Positions 39,372-48,768 of a DNA stretch of 64,000 bases are shown in pieces (positions within the stretch are counted from its first letter, which is position 1; the number at the start of each line of letters is the position of its first letter). Under the pieces are notes generated by a model. The model had not been told where the DNA came from, ran no database searches, and worked only from the letters and a program-made list of their open reading frames with translations. The stretch is from the NCBI RefSeq assembly GCF_014596935.1, contig NZ_JACVXC010000004.1, forward strand, positions 299,181-363,180. Reading direction: 5' to 3'. The stretch comes from Aestuariibaculum suncheonense (GTDB lineage Bacteria; Bacteroidota; Bacteroidia; Flavobacteriales; Flavobacteriaceae). A program made the position numbers and the translations under genes.

Positions 39372-40118
39372 ATGAAAATATTAGTGTGCATTAGTCATGT
39401 TCCTGACACTACATCGAAGATTAATTTCACCGATGGCGATACAAAATTCGACACAAACGGTGTGCAATTTGTAATTAACCCGAATGATGAATTCGGACTA
39501 ACCCGTGCGATGTGGTTCAAGGAAAAACAAGGTGCCAATGTTACCGTAGTAAATGTTGGTGGTGCTGAAACTGAACCAACCCTTCGTAAGGCTTTAGCTA
39601 TTGGTGCAGATGCTGCGATTCGAGTTAATACACCAGCAACCGATGGTTTTTCTGTAGCTAAACAATTAGCAAATGTAGTGAAGGAAGGTGGTTACGATTT
39701 AGTAATTGCTGGTCGTGAATCGATTGATTACAATGGTGGTATGGTACCGGGTATGATTGCCGGATTAACCAATGCCAACTTTATAAATAACTGTATAAAA
39801 TTAGATATTGAAGGCTCTTCGGTTACTGCTGTAAGAGAAATTGATGGTGGTAAAGAAACGGTATCGACATCTCTGCCTCTTGTTATTGGGGGACAAAAAG
39901 GAATTGTTGAGGAAAGCGATTTACGTATTCCTAACATGCGAGGTATCATGATGGCTCGCCAAAAACCTTTAACAGTTGTCGATCCTGTTGATACAAATAC
40001 AGAAACTGCTTCTGTAAAATTTGAAAAACCAGCGCCAAAAGGAGCGGTAAAATTAGTATCTCCAGATAACCTAGACGAATTAATACGCTTACTTCACAAC
40101 GAAGCAAAAGTGATTTAA
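39372..40118 (+). CDS. etfB: electron transfer flavoprotein, beta subunit
   Basis: A 248-residue small subunit of the ETF heterodimer, which carries electrons from acyl-CoA and other dehydrogenases to the quinone pool. It has the N-terminal KILVCISHVPDT, the ETF-beta signature around VIAGRESIDYNGGMVPGMIAG and the recognition-loop region RIPNMRGIMMARQKPL. The etfA gene follows 23 bp later. Length is normal for the group I ETF. Confidence 0.96.
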   Translation: MKILVCISHVPDTTSKINFTDGDTKFDTNGVQFVINPNDEFGLTRAMWFKEKQGANVTVVNVGGAETEPTLRKALAIGADAAIRVNTPATDGFSVAKQLANVVKEGGYDLVIAGRESIDYNGGMVPGMIAGLTNANFINNCIKLDIEGSSVTAVREIDGGKETVSTSLPLVIGGQKGIVEESDLRIPNMRGIMMARQKPLTVVDPVDTNTETASVKFEKPAPKGAVKLVSPDNLDELIRLLHNEAKVI

Positions 40119-40141
40119 TTAACCTTCAAAAAAAGAATAAC

Positions 40142-41101
40142 ATGTCCGTTTTAGTATATACAGAATCAGAACAAGGAAAACTTAAAAAAGTAGCATTCGA
40201 AGTGGCTTCTTATGCTAAAGCTGTTGCAGACCAATTGGGAACAACAGTAACTGCCATTACCATAAATGCGAACGATACTTCAACTTTAGGCAATTATGGG
40301 GTTGATAAAGTCTTAACCGTTTCTAACAGTGAGTTAGAAACTTTTAACGCTAAAGGTTACGCTGAAGCTATTCAGCAGGCAGCCGAAAAAGAAGGTTCGA
40401 AAGTTGTAGTATTAAGCTCAAGTGCCAACAGCAAATATTTAGCTCCGCTTTTAGCCATCTTTTTAAATGCCGGATACGCTTCAAATGTAATTGCCGCACC
40501 ATCAAGCTCAACGCCTTTTACAGTAAAACGTAGCGCATTTACCAATAAAGCCTTCGAAGAAATGGCCATAAATACCGATGTTAAAATCGTTGGGGTTTCT
40601 AATAATGCCTTCGGCTTGGTTGAAACCTCAGGATCTGCTACGGCTGAAGCTTTTTCACCATCAATCACCGATTTAGGTATAAAAGTTGAATCTGTTGACA
40701 AAGCTTCAGATAAAGTAAGTATCGCCGATGCCGAAATTGTGGTATCTGGTGGTCGTGGACTTAAAGGCCCAGAAAACTGGGGTATGATTGAAGAATTAGC
40801 CAATGTTTTAGGTGCCGCCACAGCCTGTTCAAAACCGGTATCCGATTTAGGCTGGAGACCGCACGGTGAGCACGTAGGTCAAACCGGTAAACCAGTGGCT
40901 TCAAACTTATATATCGCTATCGGAATTTCTGGTGCTATTCAGCATCTAGCCGGTATTAATGCATCAAAAGTCAAAGTAGTTATCAACACCGATCCAGAAG
41001 CACCATTCTTTAAAGCTGCAGACTACGGAGTGGTAGGTGACGCTTTTCAGGTTGTCCCTGAACTTATCGAAAAATTAAAAGCGTTTAAAGCTCAACAATA
41101 A
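40142..41101 (+). CDS. etfA: electron transfer flavoprotein, alpha subunit
   Basis: A 319-residue FAD-binding partner of EtfB. The N-terminal domain is followed by the C-terminal FAD domain with VVSGGRGLKGPENWGMIEELA, GWRPHGEHVGQTGK and the signature YIAIGISGAIQHLAGI. No ferredoxin-like extension is present, so this is an ordinary, not bifurcating-specific, architecture as far as can be read. It forms a two-gene operon with etfB. Confidence 0.96.
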   Translation: MSVLVYTESEQGKLKKVAFEVASYAKAVADQLGTTVTAITINANDTSTLGNYGVDKVLTVSNSELETFNAKGYAEAIQQAAEKEGSKVVVLSSSANSKYLAPLLAIFLNAGYASNVIAAPSSSTPFTVKRSAFTNKAFEEMAINTDVKIVGVSNNAFGLVETSGSATAEAFSPSITDLGIKVESVDKASDKVSIADAEIVVSGGRGLKGPENWGMIEELANVLGAATACSKPVSDLGWRPHGEHVGQTGKPVASNLYIAIGISGAIQHLAGINASKVKVVINTDPEAPFFKAADYGVVGDAFQVVPELIEKLKAFKAQQ

Positions 41102-41128
41102 ATTATTTTTTATAAATTGTATAGTTTT

Positions 41129-41306
41129 AAAGAACTGCTTAAATTGGCACTTTTTGGTAAACAACATTGTATTTAGCCAACATGGCTTTGGCAAGAAACA
41201 AGATGTGTTTATCAAGGCAATCCCGGGCAATTAAATCTCGATAATAGAGTAAATCTGTCCTTGGCAGTTGCTAAAGTCCTAATTTAAACAGTTCTTTGCG
41301 TTTTTT
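41129..41306 (+). ncRNA. structured RNA candidate (6S-like or leader RNA)
   Basis: Segments 41129-41153 and 41273-41297 pair over 25 positions with only two mismatches and one G-U. A TTTTTT run begins 3 bases after the second arm, so the RNA ends like an intrinsic terminator. The roughly 120 bases between the arms offer further helices: CAAC/GUUG and GCCAA/UUGGC extending the stem as a rod, or AAACAACAT/ATGTGTTT with an inner GCCAA/TTGGC hairpin plus TCT/AGA hairpins. Size and rod shape resemble 6S RNA. Its end is only 8 bases from the next ATG, so it may instead be a regulatory leader of that gene. The region has no reading frame of its own. Confidence 0.6.
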
Positions 41307-41313
41307 ATAACAT

Positions 41314-41946
41314 ATGAGTTTAGTAAGATTAAATATAAAAGGAATTTCTTATAGCCAAACCCAAAACGGCGCTTACGCACTGATTTTAAACGAAGTAGAT
41401 GGTGACAGAAAATTACCAATTGTGATTGGAGCTTTTGAAGCGCAGTCTATTGCTATAGCCTTAGAAAAAGAAATTCGTCCGCCACGACCATTAACACACG
41501 ACTTATTTAAAAATTTTGCCGATCGTTTTGATATTACCATAAAACAAGTCATTATTCATAAACTTGTTGATGGTGTATTCTACTCAAGTTTAATCTGCGA
41601 ACGGGACAAAATTGAAGAAATTATAGATGCCAGAACCAGTGATGCTATCGCGTTAGCGTTACGTTTTGATGCACCTATTTTTACGTATAAAAACATTCTG
41701 GATAAGGCCGGAATTTATTTAAAAGTGAATCCTAAAAAAGAAGACGAAGAAGGTAACGAATCGCATGACAGTATTCTTGTTGATGATTTATTAGCAGACG
41801 AAGTTGAATCGACAAGTTCTGCTCCTCGCGAAAACTACAAAGGAAAGACTTTAAAAGAATTACAAACTTTACTTGATGAAGCCGTTGCTAATGAAGATTA
41901 CGAGCGTGCGGCACATATTAGGGATGAAATTTCTAAACGCGAATAA
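41314..41946 (+). CDS. bifunctional nuclease family protein (DUF151) with C-terminal UVR motif
   Basis: A 210-residue protein. Residues 1-135 match the bifunctional nuclease domain (LPIVIGAFEAQSIAIALEKE, RTSDAIALALRFDAPIFT), a family described with DNase/RNase activity and linked to stress responses. An acidic linker follows, and the last 35 residues form a UvrB/UvrC-type motif (LKELQTLLDEAVANEDYERAAHIRDEI). This fusion is common in Bacteroidota. It is directly preceded by the structured RNA candidate and followed 22 bp later by a nucleoside transporter gene. The physiological role is not established. Confidence 0.9.
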   Translation: MSLVRLNIKGISYSQTQNGAYALILNEVDGDRKLPIVIGAFEAQSIAIALEKEIRPPRPLTHDLFKNFADRFDITIKQVIIHKLVDGVFYSSLICERDKIEEIIDARTSDAIALALRFDAPIFTYKNILDKAGIYLKVNPKKEDEEGNESHDSILVDDLLADEVESTSSAPRENYKGKTLKELQTLLDEAVANEDYERAAHIRDEISKRE

Positions 41947-41968
41947 CCTCGAATAACATAAGCATACT

Positions 41969-43495
41969 ATGAAACACGTATTTTTGTTTTTTGCCCTATT
42001 TTTATGTCTACTTACTTCAACAGCTTTAGCGCAAAACAAAAATACACCGCCCGATAGTTTACAAACCGAAATATCAGAACCGGTTAACACTGAAGCCGAT
42101 TCTCTAATTCCTACATCCTCTACTACTCCTGAAGAAATTATTGTAGCCGAAGAAACCGAAGCTACAGTTAACTCCCCTATCATCCCAAGTCAAGGCTTCT
42201 CATTTAGCAGTCTTTTACGAGGTGCTTTAGGAATGGTATCTTTAATTTTTATAGCCTTTTTATTTAGCAGTAACAGAAAAGCCATTAATTGGAAAATTGT
42301 TGGTATTGGCTTAGCTTTTCAGCTTTTAATAGCTTTTGGGGTTTTAAAAGTTGACTTTATAAAAACCGTTTTTGAATTTATTGGCGGACTATTCGTTTCG
42401 GTACTTGAATTCACCAGAGCCGGAAGTAAATTTTTATTTGAAGGATTGGTAGTCGACATGGATACCTTTGGTTACATTTTTGCCTTTCAGGTATTGCCAA
42501 CTATCATCTTCTTTTCAGCATTAACATCTGTACTTTTCTATTTAGGTGTGATTCAAAAAGTAGTAAAAGGCATGGCCTGGTTACTCTCAAAAGCTTTAAA
42601 AATTTCAGGTGCAGAAAGTTTAAGTGTTGCCGGGAATATCTTTTTAGGTCAAACTGAAGCCCCGCTTTTAATCAAAGCCTATTTGGAGAAAATGAATAAA
42701 TCTGAAATGCTTTTGGTTATGATTGGTGGTATGGCCACTGTTGCAGGCGCTGTACTTGCTGCATACATTGGTTTTTTAGGAGGCGATGACGAAGTGATGC
42801 GCTTATTCTACGCCAAACACCTTTTAGCCGCATCAGTTATGGCTGCACCAGGTGCGATTGTCATTTCAAAAATATTATATCCACAAACCGAAGATGTAAA
42901 TACCGATGTTTCTGTTTCACAGGAAAAAATAGGAGCTAACTTTTTAGATGCTATTGCCAACGGAACCACCGAAGGTCTAAGACTAGCCGTTAATGTAGGT
43001 GGTATGCTTTTAGTTTTTGTAGCGTTCATTGCCATGTTTAATGGTATTTTAGGTTGGATTGGAGATATAACAACATTCAATTCCTGGGTTACCGATAATA
43101 CAAGTTATCAAAGTTTATCTATTGAGCTGATTTTAGGCTACGTTTTCGCACCATTAATGTGGCTAATAGGTGTTGCACAAGAAGACATGATGATGATGGG
43201 ACAGTTACTTGGAATCAAATTGGCTGCCAGTGAATTTATTGGTTACATACAGCTTCGTGATTTGAAAGATGCGACCAACGGCATTCATTTGACTTATGAA
43301 AAATCCATTATTATGGCGACCTACATGCTTTGTGGTTTTGCCAACTTCGCCTCTATTGGTATTCAAATAGGAGGCATTGGTTCTCTTGCTCCCGGACAAC
43401 GTAAAACCTTATCAAAATTCGGAATGAAAGCTTTAATTGGAGGTACGATTGCTTCTTTAGTTTCAGCAACCATCGCCGGAATGATTATTGGTTAA
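41969..43495 (+). CDS. nupC: concentrative nucleoside transporter (CNT/NupC family) with N-terminal extension
   Basis: A 508-residue ion-coupled nucleoside importer. The CNT core begins about residue 75 and includes GQTEAPLLIKAYLEKMNKSE, the conserved GGMATVAGAVLAAYIGFL and the C-terminal CGFANFASIGIQIGG. Before it lies a cleavable-looking signal (FFALFLCLLTSTALAQ) and an approximately 45-residue acidic Pro/Thr/Glu-rich segment, so the N-terminus is probably exported. It sits between the nuclease gene and thyA, consistent with uptake of nucleosides for deoxynucleotide supply. Confidence 0.92.
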   Translation: MKHVFLFFALFLCLLTSTALAQNKNTPPDSLQTEISEPVNTEADSLIPTSSTTPEEIIVAEETEATVNSPIIPSQGFSFSSLLRGALGMVSLIFIAFLFSSNRKAINWKIVGIGLAFQLLIAFGVLKVDFIKTVFEFIGGLFVSVLEFTRAGSKFLFEGLVVDMDTFGYIFAFQVLPTIIFFSALTSVLFYLGVIQKVVKGMAWLLSKALKISGAESLSVAGNIFLGQTEAPLLIKAYLEKMNKSEMLLVMIGGMATVAGAVLAAYIGFLGGDDEVMRLFYAKHLLAASVMAAPGAIVISKILYPQTEDVNTDVSVSQEKIGANFLDAIANGTTEGLRLAVNVGGMLLVFVAFIAMFNGILGWIGDITTFNSWVTDNTSYQSLSIELILGYVFAPLMWLIGVAQEDMMMMGQLLGIKLAASEFIGYIQLRDLKDATNGIHLTYEKSIIMATYMLCGFANFASIGIQIGGIGSLAPGQRKTLSKFGMKALIGGTIASLVSATIAGMIIG

Positions 43496-43634
43496 CAGCT
43501 ACCTTTCTAACCGTTAATAACTTTAGAATAAATTAAGTATTTTTCAATCGGTTAGCATTCTGCTTTTTTCTATTTTTATCCCTTGAAAATACATCCGTTT
43601 TTTATCACGATGATTTTCATTGACCAATAACATT

Positions 43635-44459
43635 ATGAAGCAATACCACGACTTAGTAAAACATGTTTTAGAACATGGCAATGAAAAAGGAGATCGTACC
43701 GGAACAGGTACAAAAAGTGTTTTTGGATACCAAATGCGATTCGATTTAAGTGAAGGTTTCCCAATGGTAACCACTAAAAAATTGCATTTAAAATCGATTA
43801 TTTACGAACTACTTTGGTTTTTAAAAGGCGATACCAACATTAAATATTTAACCGAAAACGGCGTTCGCATCTGGAACGAATGGGCTGATGAAAACGGCGA
43901 TCTTGGCCCAGTTTATGGTCATCAGTGGCGTAACTGGAACAGCGATGAAATCGATCAGATTAAAGAAGTTATAGACACTTTAAAAAACAGTCCGAACAGT
44001 CGTCGCATGTTAGTTTCTGCTTGGAACCCTTCGGTTTTACCAGATACCTCAAAAAGCTTCAGTGAAAATGTAGCTAATGGAAAAGCCGCTTTGCCTCCGT
44101 GCCACGCCTTTTTTCAGTTTTATGTAGCCAATGGTAAATTATCATGTCAACTGTATCAACGTAGTGCAGATATCTTTTTAGGTGTCCCTTTCAATATTGC
44201 ATCTTATGCTTTATTCACCATGATGATGGCACAGGTTTGTGGTTACCAACCAGGAGAATTTATTCATACCTTTGGTGATGCACATATTTACAGCAACCAT
44301 TTTGAGCAGTTGGAATTACAACTGTCGCGTGAGCCAAGACCATTACCAAAAATGAGATTAAATCCTGAAATCAAAGATATTTTCGATTTCAAATTTGAAG
44401 ATTTCACTTTAGAAGATTACGATCCGCATCCACACATTAAAGGTGTAGTTGCAGTATAA
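43635..44459 (+). CDS. thyA: thymidylate synthase
   Basis: Methylates dUMP to dTMP using methylene-tetrahydrofolate. It has 274 residues from the ATG at 43635 ([15 protein letters not shown]); an upstream in-frame TTG at 43620 is not needed. The catalytic cysteine is in [13 protein letters not shown], with the [17 protein letters not shown] and HIYSNH motifs and the C-terminal ending GVVAV, near the normal PVAI ending. A DHFR fusion gene, needed to recycle the folate product, lies 670 bp downstream. Confidence 0.96.
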   Translation: MKQYHDLVKHVLEHGNEKGDRTGTGTKSVFGYQMRFDLSEGFPMVTTKKLHLKSIIYELLWFLKGDTNIKYLTENGVRIWNEWADENGDLGPVYGHQWRNWNSDEIDQIKEVIDTLKNSPNSRRMLVSAWNPSVLPDTSKSFSENVANGKAALPPCHAFFQFYVANGKLSCQLYQRSADIFLGVPFNIASYALFTMMMAQVCGYQPGEFIHTFGDAHIYSNHFEQLELQLSREPRPLPKMRLNPEIKDIFDFKFEDFTLEDYDPHPHIKGVVAV

Positions 44460-44464
44460 AACAT

Positions 44465-44496
44465 AAAAAGGCTTTCTTGTTAAGAAAGCCTTTTTT
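44465..44496. terminator. bidirectional terminator
   Basis: AAAAAGGCTTTCTT pairs with AAGAAAGCCTTTTTT over a 3-base loop. It lies between the converging thyA and CBM48 genes. Confidence 0.85.
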
Positions 44497-44525
44497 AATG
44501 TATTTTTTATCAATAAGCATTGGTT

Positions 44526-44822
44526 TTAAACCGTTACAACACTATTATCTGCAGCAGCATAATCACTCCATACATACCCATCTGCATCATCATCATTTAT
44601 ATAAGTGCCATCAACTACATATTTAAATTCGTAAGATCCGTCTTTGTCTAAATCAACAACGCCTTTAAAGGTTCCGTTTTTTAATTTTTTTAAAGGCATT
44701 GCCTTTGTATTCCACTCATTAAAGCTTCCTACTAAGGATACTTTTTTAGCGTCTTCAGCAAGAATTGAAAACGTTACTTTGCATACTGGTTTACTTTTTA
44801 AGTACTGTTTTGAAATAGCCAT
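44526..44822 (-). CDS. small CBM48/isoamylase early-set domain protein
   Basis: A 98-residue single-domain protein of the glycogen-binding AMPK-beta/CBM48 type: VTFSILAEDAKKVSLVGSFNEWN, followed by LKKLKNGTFKGVVDLDKDGSYEFKYVVDG. The VGSFNEWN and YEFKYVVDG motifs are characteristic. No enzyme domain and no signal peptide, so it is cytoplasmic. Probably binds alpha-glucan or acts as an accessory subunit; no glycogen genes lie nearby. ATG at 44822. Confidence 0.88.
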   Translation of the reverse strand: MAISKQYLKSKPVCKVTFSILAEDAKKVSLVGSFNEWNTKAMPLKKLKNGTFKGVVDLDKDGSYEFKYVVDGTYINDDDADGYVWSDYAAADNSVVTV

Positions 44823-45126
44823 AATATAAGTTTTAGTGATTGTTATGCTAACAAAAATAACAAAGAATTTAACATAGATTACATTCTAACGTGCTTTAAG
44901 GCAAAGAATTATCAATTTATTAATAATGCCCTATACTAAATTTAAACCTCTTATTTTTCACCTAATAAATTTTATGTATTTGTCAGTTTAAAATGAATAT
45001 TAATAACTGATTTTCAGTTTTATTGAATAACAAAACAGCAGAATATCGAATCACTGTCTCTTAAAAAAATAAAGAAAGGCAATTAAACAAAAAGCTTTAA
45101 CTTTACTCCTGTGTAAAACAAGTATT
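44823..45126. other. intergenic region between divergent CBM48 and 2TM-DHFR genes
   Basis: These 304 AT-rich bases hold no gene. They should contain the two divergent promoters. No clear perfect -7 box or strong hairpin was seen. Confidence 0.4.
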
Positions 45127-46023
45127 ATGTTTGGAAAAAAGACATCAAAACCTCAAATTGACAAAGAACAATTGGAGCTGATTGAAAACGCTCAAAGACG
45201 CATTAAAAAGAAAAAAGGGCTTTACAGACACTTTGTTATTTTTTTAATTGCTTCTGTATTTTTTATTATCGCCAATTTAGTTTTAGGTATTGGTAACGCC
45301 ATAACACCACTCGGCCAAGATTGGTTTGTTATAGCTATTCTTATCTGGTTTTTCTTCTTTACTTACCATGTTTTCTCTGTATTTGTTACACACCGATTTA
45401 TGGGTAAAGAATGGGAAAATGCACAATTAAACAAACTTGTAGCCAAACAAAAGGAACGAATTGAAAATCTTAAAGCCAGTTTGCCTTCCGACGAAAGTTT
45501 ATTAAAAAAATTAAATCAGAAATTGACAAAAAACGACAACTTAACCATTATTGTTGCTGCAGCAGAAAACAATGCTATTGGAAAAGACAACAAACTTATC
45601 TGGCATATTAGCGACGATTTAAAACACTTTAAAAGCTTAACCAGCGGACACCATGTCATTATGGGGCGTAAAACTTTTGAAAGTTTCCCAAAACCACTAC
45701 CTAACCGCACGCATGTGGTCATTACAAGACAAAGCGATTACGAAGTTCCTGAAGGCGTTATTGTGGTAAATAATTTAGAAGACGCTATTGCGGTAGCTAA
45801 AAACGACGACCAACCCTTTATTATAGGTGGTGGTGAAATTTACAAACAAGCTATGGAAGTTGCCGATAAAATTGAAATTACTCGTGTCCACGCCGATTTT
45901 GAAGCCGATACGTTTTTCCCTGAAATCGATTCAAACATCTGGCAGGAAACAGCTCATGAATTCCACCCAAAAAGTGAGAAAAACGAATATGATTTTACAT
46001 TCTTAACATACCAAAGAAAATAA
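45127..46023 (+). CDS. folA: 2TM domain fused to dihydrofolate reductase
   Basis: One uninterrupted 298-residue frame. Residues 1-110 are a 2TM domain as found at the N-terminus of Bacteroidota sensor proteins: a basic helix, two membrane segments (about 35-55 and 66-87), THRFMGKEWE and a short coiled coil. Residues 139-297 are a complete DHFR with IIVAAAENNAIGKDNKLIWH, the acid D164 in SDDLKHF, GRKTFES and GGGEIYKQAM. The reductase would face the cytoplasm, tethered to the membrane. A TTG at residue 133 could in principle give a free DHFR as well, but there is no ATG near the junction. It works with ThyA. Confidence 0.9.
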   Translation: MFGKKTSKPQIDKEQLELIENAQRRIKKKKGLYRHFVIFLIASVFFIIANLVLGIGNAITPLGQDWFVIAILIWFFFFTYHVFSVFVTHRFMGKEWENAQLNKLVAKQKERIENLKASLPSDESLLKKLNQKLTKNDNLTIIVAAAENNAIGKDNKLIWHISDDLKHFKSLTSGHHVIMGRKTFESFPKPLPNRTHVVITRQSDYEVPEGVIVVNNLEDAIAVAKNDDQPFIIGGGEIYKQAMEVADKIEITRVHADFEADTFFPEIDSNIWQETAHEFHPKSEKNEYDFTFLTYQRK

Positions 46024-46106
46024 ACAAAGCGTAAAACCTAAAGCATAATGGCTTTAACAAATTACAGTAATTTTAGGTAATTTGTTAAAGTCATATTTTT
46101 TTACTC

Positions 46107-47063
46107 ATGCAACTAAAGGCCATTTTATTCTGTTTATTATTCATCATTATATCAGTGGAAGCGCAAACCGTTTCTGTCTCCATAAATAAAAATCAGGCTT
46201 ATTTTACTCAAAGTAAAGACAGTATTCTTGCTTATCAAATTACTGAAAAATCATTAAACGGGAATTATAAACGAGCCAATTATATCCATCCGCTATATTC
46301 CTTAGACGGCGAAGTTTTAACCGAAGATTTTCCTGAAGACCATCTGCATCATCGTGGCATATTCTGGGCTTGGCATCAACTTTATATTAGTGATAAACGT
46401 ATTGGCGATGGCTGGGAAATTGAAAATTTTAGCTGGGAAGTTTCTTCTGTAAAAGAAATTGAAAACCATAATAAATCTAAAACCATACAAACCGAAGTCT
46501 TCTGGAAATCGAATTTATGGTTAGATTCCGCAGGTAACGAAAAACCCTTTGTAAAAGAAACCACAAACATCACAGTTTATCCTAAAACCGAAAATTATCG
46601 CGCTATAGATATTGAAATTCGCTTACTAGCTTTAGAACCAAACTTACGTATTGGTGGTTCGGAAGACGAAAAAGGCTATGGCGGATTTTCTCCAAGAATA
46701 AAACTTCCTGAAGATATTACTTTCAGAAGTTGCAAGGGCAAAGTCACTCCCAAAAATCTTCCTATTAAGTCTGGAAACTGGATGGATATTTCCGGTACAT
46801 TAGGTAAAAACTCATCACAAGCAGGGCTAACTATTTTGTGCCATCCTTCAAATCCTGGACAACAAAACCGATGGATTTTACGCCAAAAACGTAGTATGCA
46901 AAATGCTGTATATCCGTTTCCCGGAGCAGAAACTGTTCCATTATCAAATATCAAACCCACCATTTTACGCTACCGTTTACTTGTTCACAATGGAAATACC
47001 GAATCTTTAAATATTCCGAAACTTTATAAGGCTTATAAAAAACACACTAAAAGGCCGCATTAA
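46107..47063 (+). CDS. PmoA-like (DUF6807) secreted protein
   Basis: A 318-residue protein with a Sec signal (LFCLLFIIISVEAQ). The sequence HPLYSLDGEVLTEDFPEDHLHHRGIFWAWHQ is the hallmark of the DUF6807 family, often annotated as methane oxygenase PmoA although unrelated in function. It has histidine pairs (LHHRG) suggesting a metal or sugar site. Members often sit in polysaccharide-use loci, so a carbohydrate-related role is plausible but unproven. Transcribed alone or with the next gene 56 bp later. Confidence 0.82.
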   Translation: MQLKAILFCLLFIIISVEAQTVSVSINKNQAYFTQSKDSILAYQITEKSLNGNYKRANYIHPLYSLDGEVLTEDFPEDHLHHRGIFWAWHQLYISDKRIGDGWEIENFSWEVSSVKEIENHNKSKTIQTEVFWKSNLWLDSAGNEKPFVKETTNITVYPKTENYRAIDIEIRLLALEPNLRIGGSEDEKGYGGFSPRIKLPEDITFRSCKGKVTPKNLPIKSGNWMDISGTLGKNSSQAGLTILCHPSNPGQQNRWILRQKRSMQNAVYPFPGAETVPLSNIKPTILRYRLLVHNGNTESLNIPKLYKAYKKHTKRPH

Positions 47064-47119
47064 TACCTTTCAAGTATACTTTTTAAAAAAATCATGGCTA
47101 TTTTCACTAATTTCGCAGT

Positions 47120-48676
47120 ATGGTTAAAGAATTACAACTTCGTGTAACTCTTAAGGAAGAGGAACACCATGATATTTTGGTTATTAAATCGGCTCAAGCA
47201 TTAGATGTCGACAAGGAAGATATTACAGGTGTTAAGGTGTTACGTAAATCAATTGACGCTCGTAAACCTAAAATTATTTTTAACTACAAGGTAGCGGTTT
47301 ATATTCGTGAAGTGCTGCCAAAATCTTCCGAATATCAATTCGATTACAAAGATGTTTCGAAAGCCAAGCCTATCCATATTATTGGTTTTGGTCCTGCCGG
47401 AATGTATGCCGCATTGCGCTGTATTGAATTAGGTTTTAAACCTATTGTGCTAGAGCGTGGTAAAAACGTTCAAGACCGTCGTCGTGATTTACGAGCCATT
47501 AACCAACAACATTTTGTAAACGAAGATTCTAATTACTGTTTTGGTGAAGGCGGTGCCGGAACGTATAGTGATGGTAAACTGTACACAAGAAGTTTAAAGC
47601 GTGGTGATGTCCGTCGTATATTTGAAAACTTAGTATATCACGGAGCTACCGACCAGATTCTGGTAGACGCGCATCCACATATCGGAACCAATAAACTACC
47701 AAAAGTAGTTCAGAATATTCGTGAAACCATCTTAAAATATGGTGGTGAAGTCCATTTTGAAACACGAGTGACGGATTTCGTCATTAAAAACAATAAAATA
47801 CAGGCCATTCAATTAAATGGAAATAATGAAATGCCTGCCGACCGTGTTATTCTGGCAACAGGACATTCAGCAAGAGACATTTTCTATTTATTACATGAAA
47901 AAGAAATTGCTTTAGAAGCTAAATCATTCGCTATGGGTGTTCGTGTAGAACATCCGCAGCATATTATTGACAGTATTCAATACCACTGTAGTGGCGAGCG
48001 TCACGAATTATTACCTGCAGCTTCGTATAGTTTAGTGCAACAGGTTAATGACCGCGGTGTATACTCTTTTTGTATGTGTCCTGGTGGTTTTATTGTTCCT
48101 GCAGCAACGGCTAACGGCGAAGTGGTAGTTAACGGTATGTCCCCCTCTAAGCGTAATAACTTATATGCTAATTCTGGTATTGTGGTTGAAATAGATGTGA
48201 ACCGCGATTTACCTAAATACGAACAATTCGGTGCTTTAAAAGGCTTGGAATACCAAAAGAATCTAGAGCGTATGGCATTTACAGCTGGCGGAAGAAGTCA
48301 GGTCGCTCCTGCCCAACGTTTAACCGATTTTGTTGAAGGTAAATTATCGGCAGATTTAAACCCCACTTCTTATCAACCGGGGTTAAATTCAGCACCACTA
48401 CATTCTTTAATGCCGAAATTAATTGGTAGCCGCTTAAGAAAAGGGTTTACTGCCTTCGGACAAAAAATGAAAGGCTATTATACAGCCGAAGCCAATATTG
48501 TTGGTGTTGAATCCAGAACCTCATCTCCAGTCTGTATACCTAGAAATGAACGCTTGGAACACCCGCAAATTCAAGGCTTATTCCCTTGTGGTGAAGGTGG
48601 TGGTTATGCCGGTGGTATCGTATCGGCGGCTATGGATGGTGAGCGTTGTGCCGAAGCTGCAATCACAGGCTTATAA
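47120..48676 (+). CDS. FAD-dependent dehydrogenase (COG2509 type)
   Basis: A 518-residue cytoplasmic flavoprotein. The first about 85 residues form a small alpha/beta domain (LQLRVTLKEEEHHDILVIKSAQ). The FAD-binding Rossmann motif IIGFGPAGMYAALRCIELGFKPIVLERG follows at about 89-116. FGEGGAGTYSDGKLYTR, a second dinucleotide region (VILATGHSARDIF) and the C-terminal FPCGEGGGYAGGIVSAAMDGERCAEA complete the FAD site. The natural substrate is unknown. The downstream fabD has its own promoter. Confidence 0.88.
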   Translation: MVKELQLRVTLKEEEHHDILVIKSAQALDVDKEDITGVKVLRKSIDARKPKIIFNYKVAVYIREVLPKSSEYQFDYKDVSKAKPIHIIGFGPAGMYAALRCIELGFKPIVLERGKNVQDRRRDLRAINQQHFVNEDSNYCFGEGGAGTYSDGKLYTRSLKRGDVRRIFENLVYHGATDQILVDAHPHIGTNKLPKVVQNIRETILKYGGEVHFETRVTDFVIKNNKIQAIQLNGNNEMPADRVILATGHSARDIFYLLHEKEIALEAKSFAMGVRVEHPQHIIDSIQYHCSGERHELLPAASYSLVQQVNDRGVYSFCMCPGGFIVPAATANGEVVVNGMSPSKRNNLYANSGIVVEIDVNRDLPKYEQFGALKGLEYQKNLERMAFTAGGRSQVAPAQRLTDFVEGKLSADLNPTSYQPGLNSAPLHSLMPKLIGSRLRKGFTAFGQKMKGYYTAEANIVGVESRTSSPVCIPRNERLEHPQIQGLFPCGEGGGYAGGIVSAAMDGERCAEAAITGL

Positions 48677-48734
48677 AACAACACACTGAAATTCAACACA
48701 AAACGAAACAAAATTATCTTAGAAAAAATATTCC

Positions 48735-48742
48735 TATTTTTG
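48735..48742 (+). promoter_or_regulatory. fabD -7 box
   Basis: TATTTTTG is a perfect TAnnTTTG followed by CACC, 26 bp before the chosen fabD ATG. It lies in the gap after the FAD-oxidoreductase gene. Confidence 0.6.
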
Positions 48743-48768
48743 CACCACTAAATTTTAAACACTTACAA

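Noticed and set aside
48646..48768. Longer start for fabD
   Set aside because: The extra 41 residues overlap the upstream gene and the -7 box and do not resemble the family; homologues start at MKAYIFPGQG.
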